NCBI GenBank assembly: GCA_963770865.1
Contig: CAVYRD010000013.1
Location: 392,796-456,795 of the forward strand
Direction: 5' to 3'
DNA length: 64,000 bases
From: Miltoncostaea sp963770865
GTDB lineage: Bacteria; Actinomycetota; Thermoleophilia; Miltoncostaeales; Miltoncostaeaceae
Numbering within the stretch: position 1 is the stretch's first letter; each line of letters opens with the position of its first letter. A model generated the notes under the pieces. That model did not search any database. It saw only the letters and a program-made list of their open reading frames with translations, and was not told the DNA's origin. Position numbers and translations under genes: made by a program. This document shows, piece after piece, positions 10,001-17,181 of the stretch.

Positions 10001-10355
10001 AGAGCGTCTCGACGGCCTCGTTCGAGAGCTCGGCGACCTGCTCGGAGGCGTCTCCGCTCAGACGCATCTCGGCGCCGAAGCCCGGGACCGATTCGCCGAT
10101 GGAGGCGGCGATATGGCGGATGAGATCTCCCGGATCGGCCAGGTCCGGATCACAGGAGCACCACGCCCACGCCCATTGAAGGCCGTCGAGGGCCTGGACC
10201 AGGAGCGTGGTCTTGCCGTAGCCGGCGCCGGCTACCAGAACCGCACCCCGGCCATCGACCCCTGAGAGCAGACGCTCCACCAGACGCGGTCGCTCGAGGC
10301 AACCGGACGGCAGCTGGGGAGGGATCAGGCGCGTGCGCAGGACGCCTGCCCTCAC
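7056..10355 (-). CDS. STAND ATPase / BTAD transcriptional activator, copy B
   Basis: A regulator of about 1,100 residues paralogous to 1346-4696. From the chosen GTG at 10355 it reads VRAGVLRTRLIPPQLPSG, aligning with the start of copy A. Upstream in-frame starts up to 10451 would only add a poorly conserved extension. The P-loop VAGAGYGKTT and Walker B FVLVLDDAHRLPG are intact. The C-terminal DNA-binding part (LRIQTLGGLAIWRDG, AFERQKARVLLAVL) and the BTAD end (GERALALRQFHACRTTLRREQGI) are complete. It faces the aldehyde dehydrogenase and is followed by the decarboxylase-like gene; each has a matching direct repeat. A 22-codon frame, 10420-10352, overlaps the start as GTGA. Confidence 0.87.
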   Translation of the reverse strand: MRAGVLRTRLIPPQLPSGCLERPRLVERLLSGVDGRGAVLVAGAGYGKTTLLVQALDGLQWAWAWCSCDPDLADPGDLIRHIAASIGESVPGFGAEMRLSGDASEQVAELSNEAVETLSEDFVLVLDDAHRLPGASRGALALLARDLPANVRLLIASRTPLDLPSSRSRVGALLEISEPDLALTPDETADLLSRSGGARAQGAIDDLHVQTEGWVAGVALAGRSGDGSPVRPAAFGPMLEEVLTAQPDEVRDFMSATCVLERFSPEIAAAVSGNGEAGALARSLVSERLFISRLDMEGEWYRYHHLLSAHLRQRLAEDAPELLAEFHARAARAMQHGDEPEVAARHAIAAKDWSLASACLERFAEPTATSPRAPVLAALLDQIPADAYASRPPLLLAKAGLLFGSGDHEIAFAAIEDLIVRLVALGEHERAGLALFRLMQAMAAAGTPPDRRVELGRRHLDRISASSQRTAVVRVMHAANAAYARRFDEAESELAAVLALPDLPPEVRGYAEVTWAHYLGFARDGRPEALEQLDLAIAALSADPERDELAFLPWARMLRCYELLDLGFFEDALDELDRVAEDAERRGLSRAPVRSSRWLRAWGLLGLGRVEDAAAELFASSHQDDIAVQNAYSYRYRALASLTAAARGDQATALLQLRLGVDAMDDFGRVSDDPVFLADFALAAWRAGEPHTASALALRAADEAAAIGAVWQRLRALIVVAALHQGSEVGRAALEDALEVSIDPVLEGAWTRREPALAPALLSWALAEGIGPPGVAGRLVARCGGVAVRSCLERLADADPAARIALAEAAASAQSADSTALDSLLRDRDAGVRAAARVAWTRLRERPRATLRIQTLGGLAIWRDGILVPDAAFERQKARVLLAVLIVREGPVHREELCELIWPQLGPERAAASLRTTLHDLRRALHPELEATSPASVIAADGETVALVLGDNDQLDVRRLLAVAEHPGASVEELQAAEDLWRGAFLPEWPYEDWAAAPRQRLDDAYRSIVARLAEALAESGRPEAAALRWRSLIAMEPQHEGWHRGLMSAYAASGERALALRQFHACRTTLRREQGIEPSAATQALYRRLLDEDQATPP

Positions 10356-10465
10356 GACGCACGCTCCACAGGCCGGAGGTCGTGCATCTGGCGCTCGACG
10401 ACCCTGAGCCGCTCGTTCATTTGAGGCCATTCTTAGGCCAACGCCAGCCACGGTGCAATCGGTCT

Positions 10466-10497
10466 GTGACGTGCGCGTGACGGCTCCTTCCTAGCCT
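10466..10497 (+). promoter_or_regulatory. SARP-like direct repeat and -10 box before aldehyde dehydrogenase
   Basis: GTGACG at 10466-10471 repeats at 10477-10482, a pitch of exactly 11 bp. Nine bases further on is TAGCCT (10492-10497). This is the best-formed of the four sites and fits the known SARP operator layout, in which the activator covers the -35 region. Transcription would start near 10504, leaving a ~30-nt leader with GAGGAG ahead of the ATG at 10535. Confidence 0.65.
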
Positions 10498-10534
10498 CGG
10501 TCTCGCAAGGTCGGAGAACACGAGGAGACACGAG

Positions 10535-12109
10535 ATGTCGTCCGTCGCGATCGCCCACAGCGCCCCCCAGGCTTCCGGCTCTTTCATCACCGAGCAGCAC
10601 CTCGGCTGGCTCTTCGCCGAGGTCGAGCCGGTCTCGGGTCAGGTCAGTGAGGCCGGGGCTCTTGCCTCCTGCCCCACCGGCCTCCTGATCGACGGCCACT
10701 TCGTCGCGGCGGCCGAGGGTCGCACCCTCGCCGTCGAGGACCCGGCGACGGGCCGCGTCATCGCCGAGGTCGCCGACGCCTCTGAGGTCGACTGCATGGC
10801 GGCGCTCGAGGCCGCCGTCGCCGCCCAGGCCTCGTGGGCCCGTAGCGCGCCGCGCGATCGCGCGCGGATCCTGCGCCGGGCGGCCGACGCCCTGCGCGAG
10901 GAGGCCGAGCCGATGGCCCGGATCCTCACCGCCGAGATGGGAAAGCCGCTTGGCGAGTCGCGGGCCGAGGTGGAGTTCGCCGCCGATTACCTCGAGTGGT
11001 TCGCCGAGGAGGCCGTGCGGGTCTCGGGCCGGACGCAGAGCTCGCCCGACGGCGAGAGCGCCCACCTGGTGGTCAAGACCCCGGTCGGGCCGTGCCTCGT
11101 CGTGACGCCCTGGAACTTCCCGCTGGCCGTCCCGGCCCGCGGCATCGGCCCGGCGATCGCCGCCGGCTGCACCGTCGTCCTGCGGCCCTCGTCTCTCACG
11201 CCGCTGTCGGCGCTCGCCCTCGGGCGGATCCTCCTCGACGCCGGCCTTCCGGCCGGCGTGCTCAACATCGTCGTCTCCTCCGAGGACGGGGCGACGGATC
11301 CGCTTCTTTGCGACGGGCGCATCCGCAAGCTGACCTTCACCGGCTCGGAGCCCGTCGGCCGTCACCTGATCGCAAAGAGCGCCGAGCAGGTGCTGCGGGT
11401 CTCGGCCGAGCTGGGTGGCTGCGCGCCGTTCCTGGTCTTCGCCGACGCCGATCTCGAGGCCGCCATCGAGGGGGCGGTCGCGGCCAAGATGCGTAACGGC
11501 GGCGCGGCCTGCACGGCGGCCAACCGCTTCTACGTCGAGCGGCCGGTCTACGCCGAGTTCACCCGGCGGCTGGCCGAGCGGATCGCCGCGGTGCGGATCG
11601 GCCCGGGCACCCGCGCGGGCGTGGGCTGCGGGCCGATGATCAGCGCGCGCCAGGTGGCGCGGCTGGCCGACCTCGTCGCCGACGCGGTGGAGCGCGGGGC
11701 GCGGGTCGTCGTCGCCGGCGGCCCGGTCCCCGGCGACGGCCACTTCTTCGCGCCGGTCGTGCTCGCCGACGTCCCCCACGACGCGCGCGTGATGCGCGAG
11801 GAGATCTTCGGACCCGTGGTGGCGATCGCGGCCTTCGACTCGGAGGACGAGGCCCTTCGCCTCGCCAACGACCACGACGCCGGCCTCGCCGCCTACCTCT
11901 TCACCACCGACCTCGAGCGGGCGATGCGCCTCGGGTCAGCGATCGAGGCCGGCATGGTCGCGATCAACCGCGGCCGGGTCTCCTGCGTGGCGGCCCCCTT
12001 CGGCGGCGTCGGCCACTCGGGCTTCGGCCACTCGGGCGGCCCCGAGGGCATCGAGGAGTACCTGGTGACCCGCTACCTGACGATGCCGGGCGCCGGTGGT
12101 GCCCGGTGA
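10535..12109 (+). CDS. NAD(P)-dependent aldehyde dehydrogenase
   Basis: A 524-residue aldehyde dehydrogenase. Visible family motifs in order: cofactor site TPWNFPLAVPARGIGPAIAA, the general-base glutamate in SAELGGCAPFLVF, the catalytic cysteine in GGAACTAANRFYV, and EEIFGPVVAIAAF plus GGVGHSGFGHSGGPEGIEEY at the C-terminus. It resembles the succinate-semialdehyde dehydrogenase group, but the substrate cannot be read from sequence. An N-terminal extension of about 45 residues precedes the usual GLLIDGHFV start and is shared with the stub at 4880. Its stop overlaps the GTG of the next small gene. A decayed copy of its last ~35 codons lies at 18386-18496. Confidence 0.93.
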   Translation: MSSVAIAHSAPQASGSFITEQHLGWLFAEVEPVSGQVSEAGALASCPTGLLIDGHFVAAAEGRTLAVEDPATGRVIAEVADASEVDCMAALEAAVAAQASWARSAPRDRARILRRAADALREEAEPMARILTAEMGKPLGESRAEVEFAADYLEWFAEEAVRVSGRTQSSPDGESAHLVVKTPVGPCLVVTPWNFPLAVPARGIGPAIAAGCTVVLRPSSLTPLSALALGRILLDAGLPAGVLNIVVSSEDGATDPLLCDGRIRKLTFTGSEPVGRHLIAKSAEQVLRVSAELGGCAPFLVFADADLEAAIEGAVAAKMRNGGAACTAANRFYVERPVYAEFTRRLAERIAAVRIGPGTRAGVGCGPMISARQVARLADLVADAVERGARVVVAGGPVPGDGHFFAPVVLADVPHDARVMREEIFGPVVAIAAFDSEDEALRLANDHDAGLAAYLFTTDLERAMRLGSAIEAGMVAINRGRVSCVAAPFGGVGHSGFGHSGGPEGIEEYLVTRYLTMPGAGGAR

Positions 12110-12297
12110 GCGCGCTTGAGGATCCGTTCCCGACGGGGGACTGGGAGTCGTTCCGTGCCGCCCGCGACCGCTTCTTCGCGAAGGTCCGTCCGGAGGCGAT
12201 GGACGATCCGCCTGCCTCGATCTGCCCCGATGCGCTCCCGGAGGAGTGGAGGCGCGCTGGCGAGTGCGAACACGACGAGGGCCCTGCCGGCGCCTGA
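12106..12297 (+). CDS. Small GDWESF-motif protein, copy 1
   Basis: A 63-residue protein of unknown function whose GTG start overlaps the aldehyde dehydrogenase stop (GTGA). The recognisable core is GDWESFRAARDRFFAKVRPEAMDD. The same core recurs at 18493 (GDWESFQAARDRFFARV) and more distantly at 27798-28007 (GDWEEFCQARARFFEHL). All three start by overlapping the stop of an upstream gene and all three lie within a few hundred bases of an attachment-like site. The tail (ECEHDEGPAGA) is acidic. No catalytic motif is seen; a small helical protein is the most that can be said. Confidence 0.6.
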   Translation: MSALEDPFPTGDWESFRAARDRFFAKVRPEAMDDPPASICPDALPEEWRRAGECEHDEGPAGA

Positions 12298-12345
12298 AGG
12301 AAGCCCCGTCGCGGCACCGGAGCCCGGCGCGGCCCGCGGGCGAAA

Positions 12346-12517
12346 GTCACGTCGACGGTTACGTCGACGTCGACCGACTCCCGTGTCCCTCCCTGTCACC
12401 CTCTGACCGCGCCGCAGGCGCATATGCAGGACTTTCGTGCCTGGCGCGGACACGCGAGGACACCCGACGATGTCTCGTAATGAAGGGGTCAGCGATTCGA
12501 ATCCGCTCGTCGGCTTC
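12346..12517 (+). other. Attachment-like site A: type I arm plus tRNA-Thr(CGU) 3' half
   Basis: 12346-12384 carries the ACGTCGAC-type repeats. A conserved ~90-bp stretch follows, then from 12474 the 3' half of a tRNA: anticodon loop CTCGTAA, 3' anticodon strand TGAAG, T-loop TTCGAAT and acceptor CGTCGGC-T ending at 12517. The T-stem here has one mismatch (AGCGA/CCGCT). The bases before the loop cannot pair with TGAAG, so the 5' half is missing. This is the structure left by integration into a tRNA gene with crossover in the anticodon loop. Types of arm are compared in the findings. Confidence 0.75.
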
Positions 12518-12656
12518 CCTTGGTCAAGGGCTTCTTCGCCAACCTCATGCTGGTCGCCGGGGCCTGGCGGACACTCTTCGGACACACCCTGTGTCCTGGC
12601 CTGGCGGATGAGCGCCTCCGCGGAGCGGATGCTGGAGCCGCGCAGCTGCGTGAAAA

Positions 12657-12792
12657 TGTGGGGCCAGGTCTTCTCGCCCGGCGGCAGCTCGTAGAGGCTG
12701 GCGCCGAGAAGCGCGGCGCCCAGCCGCCTCCCGATGGCCGTCGCTTCTCGGCGGGAGGCATAGGGCTCGGCACCGACCGGCGCCACCTCCAT
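12657..12792 (-). pseudogene. Truncated cupin-like protein (N-terminal fragment)
   Basis: The minus-strand frame beginning MEVAPVGAEPYASRREATAIG contains GASLYELPPGEKTWP, the strand that normally precedes the metal-binding histidines of a cupin. The expected YH-x-H follow-on is absent; the frame instead enters unrelated sequence running toward site A. It reads as a cupin gene cut a few tens of codons after its start. Family call is from this one motif, hence modest confidence. Confidence 0.5.
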
Positions 12793-12910
12793 CGGGCGAG
12801 CGAGATGCCTGCTGACGAGGTCAGCGTGGCGCCCGCCAGCAGCTGTCCGGCGCCCGCGCTGGTCACCGATGTCGGGATCTCCTCCTGCGGCGGCGCCTCC
12901 TGCGGGGCGA

Positions 12911-13606
12911 TCACGCGGTCTTGCCGTACGCGTCGTGGTAGTTCCACCACTGGTACGGCGGGGTCTGCGGGAAGCCCTCCGGCGAGTCCTCCCATTCCTC
13001 CTGGCGCCCGAGCGCGGTGATGTCCAGGTAGCTCCAAGTGCTTCCCATCGCCTCGTCGCCGCGCGCGTCGATGAAGTAGGTGCGGAAGATCCGCTCGCCG
13101 TCGCGGTAGAAGGCGTTGGTGCCGTGCCACTCGTCGACGCCGAAGTCCTTGTCGAAGTCGTCCGTGATCGTGTACCAGGGGATCGGCTCCCAGCCCATGC
13201 GCTCCTTCAGGCTCTGGATCTCGGCCTGGGGGGCGCGCGAAACGAACGCGAGCGTCGTGTCCCGCGCGTTCAGGTGGGCGGGGTGCGCGACCTGGTCGGC
13301 GACGAGGGAGCAGCCCACGCAGGCCCGCTCCGGGTACGCGCCGCCCCCCTGTGGGTAAGTGGTGACGTCCGGCGCGTAGAAGGCGCGGTAGACGATCAGC
13401 TGGCGCCGCCCCTCGAACAGGTCGAGCAGGCTCGCCGGGCCGTCCCGGCCCTCGAAGCGGTAATCCTTCTCCACGGCCATCCACGGCATCCGGCGGCGCT
13501 GGGCGGCCAGCGCGTCGCGGGCGCGGGTCAGCTCCTTCTCCTTGACCAGCAACTCTTGGCGGGCGGCCTCCCACTCCTGTGGTGGCACGATCGGCGGCAG
13601 CTTCAT
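12911..13606 (-). CDS. DUF899 thioredoxin-like protein
   Basis: A 231-residue DUF899-family protein, a thioredoxin-fold group distantly related to AhpC. The start at 13606 (MKLPPIVPPQEWEAARQELL) follows GAAGGAGGGG. Characteristic blocks are VEKDYRFEGRDGPASLLDLFEGRRQLIVYRAF, the single-cysteine motif ERACVGCSLVADQVAHPAHLNARD, TTLAFVSRAPQAEI, and the aromatic C-terminus YQWWNYHDAYG. Function in vivo is not established for the family; redox or peroxide chemistry is plausible. It is the only clearly intact gene between sites A and B. Confidence 0.85.
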   Translation of the reverse strand: MKLPPIVPPQEWEAARQELLVKEKELTRARDALAAQRRRMPWMAVEKDYRFEGRDGPASLLDLFEGRRQLIVYRAFYAPDVTTYPQGGGAYPERACVGCSLVADQVAHPAHLNARDTTLAFVSRAPQAEIQSLKERMGWEPIPWYTITDDFDKDFGVDEWHGTNAFYRDGERIFRTYFIDARGDEAMGSTWSYLDITALGRQEEWEDSPEGFPQTPPYQWWNYHDAYGKTA

Positions 13607-13830
13607 TGCGGCGCCCCCTCCTTCAGGTACTCGTTCAAGAGGCCAGACAGGCGCCCGGTCTTGGATGTCCGTCGAAGGGGTCGAGACGTGCCCTCGAACG
13701 GCTCGGCCAGCGCCTCGTTCGTGTCCATCCGTCACATCCTCCCGTCGCGACGCGTCATCCATGTGACCGACCAACTGGGGGTCGTTGTGACAGAGCCGCA
13801 GCGCGACGGCCGAACGCGAAGGAGGACGAG

Positions 13831-14050
13831 ATGAGCGTGATGATGGTGCGCCGGAAGGTCAAGGACGGGAGCGCCGAAGAGGCCGAGGCGGCGGCGCGCG
13901 ACTTGTTCGCGGCGCTCGATCGCGCGCGTCCCGTTCCTGGCCCTGATCGAGCTGGCCGACGGCATCGAGGACCCCCGACTCGCGCGCCTCGTCGAGCGTC
14001 TCGTCGCGAACCTCGTGGACAAGGCGCTGCGCCACAACGTGCCCACGGCC
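13831..14050 (+). pseudogene. Broken antibiotic-biosynthesis-monooxygenase-like gene
   Basis: After an AAGGAGG ribosome-binding site the frame reads MSVMMVRRKVKDGSAEEAEAA and DLFAALDRARP, as in small ABM-fold proteins. It then jumps to another frame, where VPFLALIELADGIEDPRLA continues the same family pattern. A short internal deletion plus a frame change at about 13925 is the simplest reading. The remainder to ~14050 has no recognisable end. Confidence 0.5.
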
Positions 14051-14075
14051 GCGTCGAGGTGGCGAGCGGGAATCG

Positions 14076-14330
14076 AGCAGGGCGGCCCTCATCATCGTCG
14101 CCGTCTTCGTCGGCTTCGCCGCCGGGGAGCGCGTCATGTTCCAGCAGATGGGCTTCGGGGTGGCCGTGGCGCTGCTCATCGACGCCACGATCGTCCACTC
14201 AGTCCTCGTGCCGGCCGCGATGACGCTGCTCGGGAAGTGGAACTGGGTACCTGCCCAGGTGGCTCGACTGGCCGCCGCGCGTGGAGGTGGAGGGCCGCGC
14301 CGCCCGGCCGGGCGGCGCTCCCGTGGTCCC
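14076..14330 (+). pseudogene. MMPL/RND transporter C-terminal remnant
   Basis: One frame encodes ALIIVAVFVGFAAGERVMFQQ, MGFGVAVALLIDATIVHSVL and VPAAMTLLGKWNW, the last two membrane helices and signature end of MMPL-family transporters. At about 14247 one extra G shifts the frame; the expected continuation YLPRWLDWPPRVEVEG is readable in the next frame. Everything before the final helices is missing. From 14330 to site B I see no gene. Confidence 0.7.
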
Positions 14331-14504
14331 TGCGACGAAGCATTAGCCATGCTGCCCGGCGCCGCGAAACCTTCGATCGGAAAGGGGAACCTCGGAATGG
14401 CACGCACGACCACGCCGGCCCGGGTCGAGCTGGCCTGGAGACCCCCCGCCTGTCGGTGCCTACCGCGATCGTGGCCGAGTCGCAATGGCACCGCTGACCC
14501 GTCC

Positions 14505-14676
14505 TGGCCCACACCTGGCCCACGCACGGCGCCGAAATCGGCCGAGAGATCAGCCGATCTCTGGGGGCGGGATTGTGCAGTTTGCAGGGAAGAGTTAGCT
14601 CGCCCGAAGGGATGAGAAGCCATTCTGGAGCGCTCGTAATGAAGGGGTCAGCGGTTCGAATCCGCTCGTCGGCTTC
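14505..14676 (+). other. Attachment-like site B: type II arm plus tRNA-Thr(CGU) 3' half
   Basis: The tRNA half runs from the loop CTCGTAA at 14633-14639 to 14676, with a perfect T-stem (AGCGG/CCGCT). The upstream arm differs from site A. It has two TGGCCCAC boxes near 14505-14525, then CAGGGAAGA, CTCGCCCGAA and GGAGCG directly before the loop. The same order of blocks precedes site F at 48818-48989. Two unrelated arms joined to one core suggest two recombinase specificities using the same tRNA gene. Confidence 0.7.
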
Positions 14677-14714
14677 CCTTGGGCCCCACCCCGCGTCCCG
14701 CCCGCGCCTGCCGC

Positions 14715-14744
14715 TTGCACGGGGCGGCGCGGCTGCCATAGCGT
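14715..14744 (+). promoter_or_regulatory. Candidate promoter of NHL-repeat gene
   Basis: TTGCAC at 14715-14720 and TAGCGT at 14739-14744, separated by 18 bp. The -10 box matches the TAGCGT/TAGCCT boxes before 4880, 10535 and 40362. The start codon at 14779 is about 28 nt beyond the expected transcription start. Confidence 0.5.
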
Positions 14745-14778
14745 CGCCCCCGCACGTTCCCGGGGAACAGGGGTGGAG

Positions 14779-16653
14779 ATGAAGGTGCGCGTCCCCGTCG
14801 GCGCCGGCGCGCTGGCGTCCGCCGCGCTTCTGGTGTCACTCGTGGCCTTCGCCGCCACCGCCGCCGGCGCACAGCTGTCTGGCAGCGTGGAGGCCTCCGG
14901 CCACCCGGTCGCATCCTCTGGGGTGACGCTCTATGCGACCCGGACCGGCGCCGCGCCCCGGCGCCTCGGCTCGGCGACGACGGACGCGGGCGGAGAATTC
15001 GCCATCTCGTACACGGCCTCGCCACCACCCTCCGTGGTCTATGCGGTCGCCGAGGGCGGTCGCGTCGCCGCACCCCGCGCCCTGCGGTTCATGACCGTCG
15101 CGGACCCCACCACGGGGCTCCCGCGCCGACTGACGCTCAACGAGCTGACGACCGTCGCCTCGGCCTACGCCCTTTCGCGCTTCCTCCGCGGTGCCCGCCT
15201 CTCCGGGCCGTCGATCGGGCTCCGGAACGCCGCCGCGACGGCGCGCGGCCTGGCGGACCCGGCGACGGGCCGCATCGGCGCTGCACTCGCCCAGAAGCCC
15301 AACGGGACGGCCACCTCCACCCTCGCGGCCGTCCGCACCCTCGCCGCCGTCGTCGGCGGCTGCACGAGGGGCACGCTCCAGAGCTGCCGCGCGCTCTTCC
15401 GCAGATCGACCCCTCTGCGGGGGGCGGCGCCGACGGACACGCTGGCCGCTGTCCAAGCGATCGCGCTGAACCCGACCAACAACGTCCGGGGCATCTACCG
15501 CCTGTCGAAGTCGTCCTACTACCGGCCGATCGTCCGCCCGGCGCCCACCTCCTGGGTGCTGTCGCTGAAGCACACCGGCGGCGGGTTCGACGGGCCGGGC
15601 CGTATGGCGTTCGACTCGCGCGGCAACGTCTGGACCACCAACAACTTCCAGCCACCGGGGACGGGCCCCGGGCTATACACGGTCGCGCTCGACCCCACCG
15701 GGCGCCCGCGCCTCGGCGGGGCCGTCGGCGGTGGCGGGATCATGGGCAACTGGTGGGGCATCGCGGTCGACCAGCGCGACCGGGTCTGGTTGGGCAACTT
15801 CACGGGCGACGACCCGAACGAGTTCACAAGCCCCGACTTCAAGGGCGGCAACGCGGTGGCCCTCTTCACGTCGGACGGCACCGCGCTGTCGGGGCCCGAC
15901 GGCATCACCGCCGGCAATCTCCAGGGGCCACAGGGCATCGCCGTGAGCCCGCGCGGTGACGTGTTCATCGCGAACCACACAGCCGCCTCGGTCACGCTCT
16001 ACCCCGGCGGCGACCCCGACCAGGCGCGGGTGATCACCGGTGGGGGCATCTTCGAGCCGTTCTCGATCGCCATCGACGGCCAGGGCAACGCCTGGGTGGG
16101 CAACGGCGCGATCGACACGAGCGTGAAAGGGTCGCTGACGCGGATCAGCCCCGACGGCCGGCCGACGGGCCCGTTCGTCATCGACAGGATGCGCTCCCCC
16201 CAGGGCATGGCGTTCGACTCGGCCGGCGACCTGTGGGTGGCGAGCCTCGTCGACCAGACCGTGACCCGCGTCAGCCCGTCGGGCCAGGTCAAGGGGCGGT
16301 TCCGGTCGCCCAGCATGGTCGGCCCGTGGGGCGTCGCCGTCGACGGCGCGGACAACGTCTGGGTCGCCAGCTTCATCAGCCAGAAGCTGACCCAGTTCTG
16401 CGGACGCAAGGTCGCGAACTGCCCGCCGGGGTCCAAGACCGGCGACCGGATCTCGCCGCGCCTCACCGGCTTCACCAACGGCGGTCTCCAGCACCTGACC
16501 GCCGTGCAGGTGGACCAGTCGGGAAACGTCTGGGTCGCCAACAACTGGGCCAACGTCAACCCGACGATCGGAGGCGACGGGCTCGTCGAGTTCATCGGCG
16601 CCGCCCCGCCGGTCGCGACGCCCCTCATCGGCCTGCCCAAACCGCCCGGCTGA
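14779..16653 (+). CDS. Secreted NHL-type beta-propeller protein
   Basis: About 624 residues with an N-terminal signal peptide (VGAGALASAALLVSLVAFAATAAGA). A small carboxypeptidase-regulatory-like domain follows (SGSVEASGHPVASSGVTLYATRTG, residues ~30-100), then a linker rich in Ala/Arg. From about residue 270 there are repeated strands of the type GMAFDSAGDLWVASLVDQTV, WGVAVDGADNVWVASF and GIAVSPRGDVFIANH, as in NHL and Vgb propellers. It is probably exported and either cell-wall-associated or free. ATG 14779 is chosen over the GTG at 14773 because of the AGGGG spacing. Ligand unknown. Confidence 0.82.
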   Translation: MKVRVPVGAGALASAALLVSLVAFAATAAGAQLSGSVEASGHPVASSGVTLYATRTGAAPRRLGSATTDAGGEFAISYTASPPPSVVYAVAEGGRVAAPRALRFMTVADPTTGLPRRLTLNELTTVASAYALSRFLRGARLSGPSIGLRNAAATARGLADPATGRIGAALAQKPNGTATSTLAAVRTLAAVVGGCTRGTLQSCRALFRRSTPLRGAAPTDTLAAVQAIALNPTNNVRGIYRLSKSSYYRPIVRPAPTSWVLSLKHTGGGFDGPGRMAFDSRGNVWTTNNFQPPGTGPGLYTVALDPTGRPRLGGAVGGGGIMGNWWGIAVDQRDRVWLGNFTGDDPNEFTSPDFKGGNAVALFTSDGTALSGPDGITAGNLQGPQGIAVSPRGDVFIANHTAASVTLYPGGDPDQARVITGGGIFEPFSIAIDGQGNAWVGNGAIDTSVKGSLTRISPDGRPTGPFVIDRMRSPQGMAFDSAGDLWVASLVDQTVTRVSPSGQVKGRFRSPSMVGPWGVAVDGADNVWVASFISQKLTQFCGRKVANCPPGSKTGDRISPRLTGFTNGGLQHLTAVQVDQSGNVWVANNWANVNPTIGGDGLVEFIGAAPPVATPLIGLPKPPG

Positions 16654-16739
16654 CAGAGGTTGACGGGGTCCATCCCCACTTTGCGCGCTCGAGTTCGCTG
16701 GTTTCAGACTCGGGACACCCCACGCGGAGGGGAGTGCCG

Positions 16740-17072
16740 ATGTCCGAAGAGCGGATGGTGGAGTCGATCGAGACCGCGCTGCGCGATCTCCGCGCACTCT
16801 GCAAGCTCTGCCTTGTGTCATGCCTCGGCTCATTCGCGCAACGCGAACCCACGAGACATGTGATTCCGATGGTGCCACTGCACTTCCTCCGGACCGAGAA
16901 CGCCGGATGGACGGCCCGCCCACGTATACGTGCCGAAAGGTCCGCCCGAGCCGTCGGTGCCCATGCGGGAGCGGCCGTACGTGCCGGCAACCTGCTACAA
17001 GCGGCCCTGACGTCGTTCGATGCATCGACTAGGCCTCTCCGGTGTAGGCGGGGCCGGGCGCGACGGTGTTGA
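16740..17072 (+). CDS. Hypothetical small protein
   Basis: A 110-codon frame with a strong GGAGGGGA ribosome-binding site 6 nt before its ATG. The N-terminal part, MSEERMVESIETALRDLRA, is a plausible amphipathic helix and is followed by a CKLCLVSC cysteine cluster. The last 70 residues are Arg/Ala-rich and look non-coding, and they overlap the remnant on the other strand. Possibly a small gene whose end has been replaced. No family recognised. Confidence 0.3.
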   Translation: MSEERMVESIETALRDLRALCKLCLVSCLGSFAQREPTRHVIPMVPLHFLRTENAGWTARPRIRAERSARAVGAHAGAAVRAGNLLQAALTSFDASTRPLRCRRGRARRC

Positions 17073-17119
17073 CGCGGAGCCCGGCGCTCGCGAGCCCGCA
17101 GCCCATCTCTAGCTCCTCG
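17036..17119 (-). pseudogene. Short-chain dehydrogenase C-terminal remnant
   Basis: Reading the minus strand to the stop at 17036, the last residues are EELEMGCGLASAGLRVNTV and APGPAYTGEA. LRVNTVAPGP is the conserved post-catalytic segment of SDR enzymes. The catalytic Tyr-x3-Lys and the Rossmann half are absent. A tRNA-like T-arm shape lies at its broken edge (17120-17136). Confidence 0.5.
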
Positions 17120-17181
17120 GGCAGGCCTCGAACCTGCAACCCTCACCCCTCCAGGAAATCCAGGACGGTTCAGACACACCG

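Noticed and set aside
12474..12517. A complete tRNA gene
   Set aside because: The anticodon-stem 5' strand, D-arm and 5' acceptor strand are absent at all six copies; only the 3' half is present, so none is a functional tRNA.
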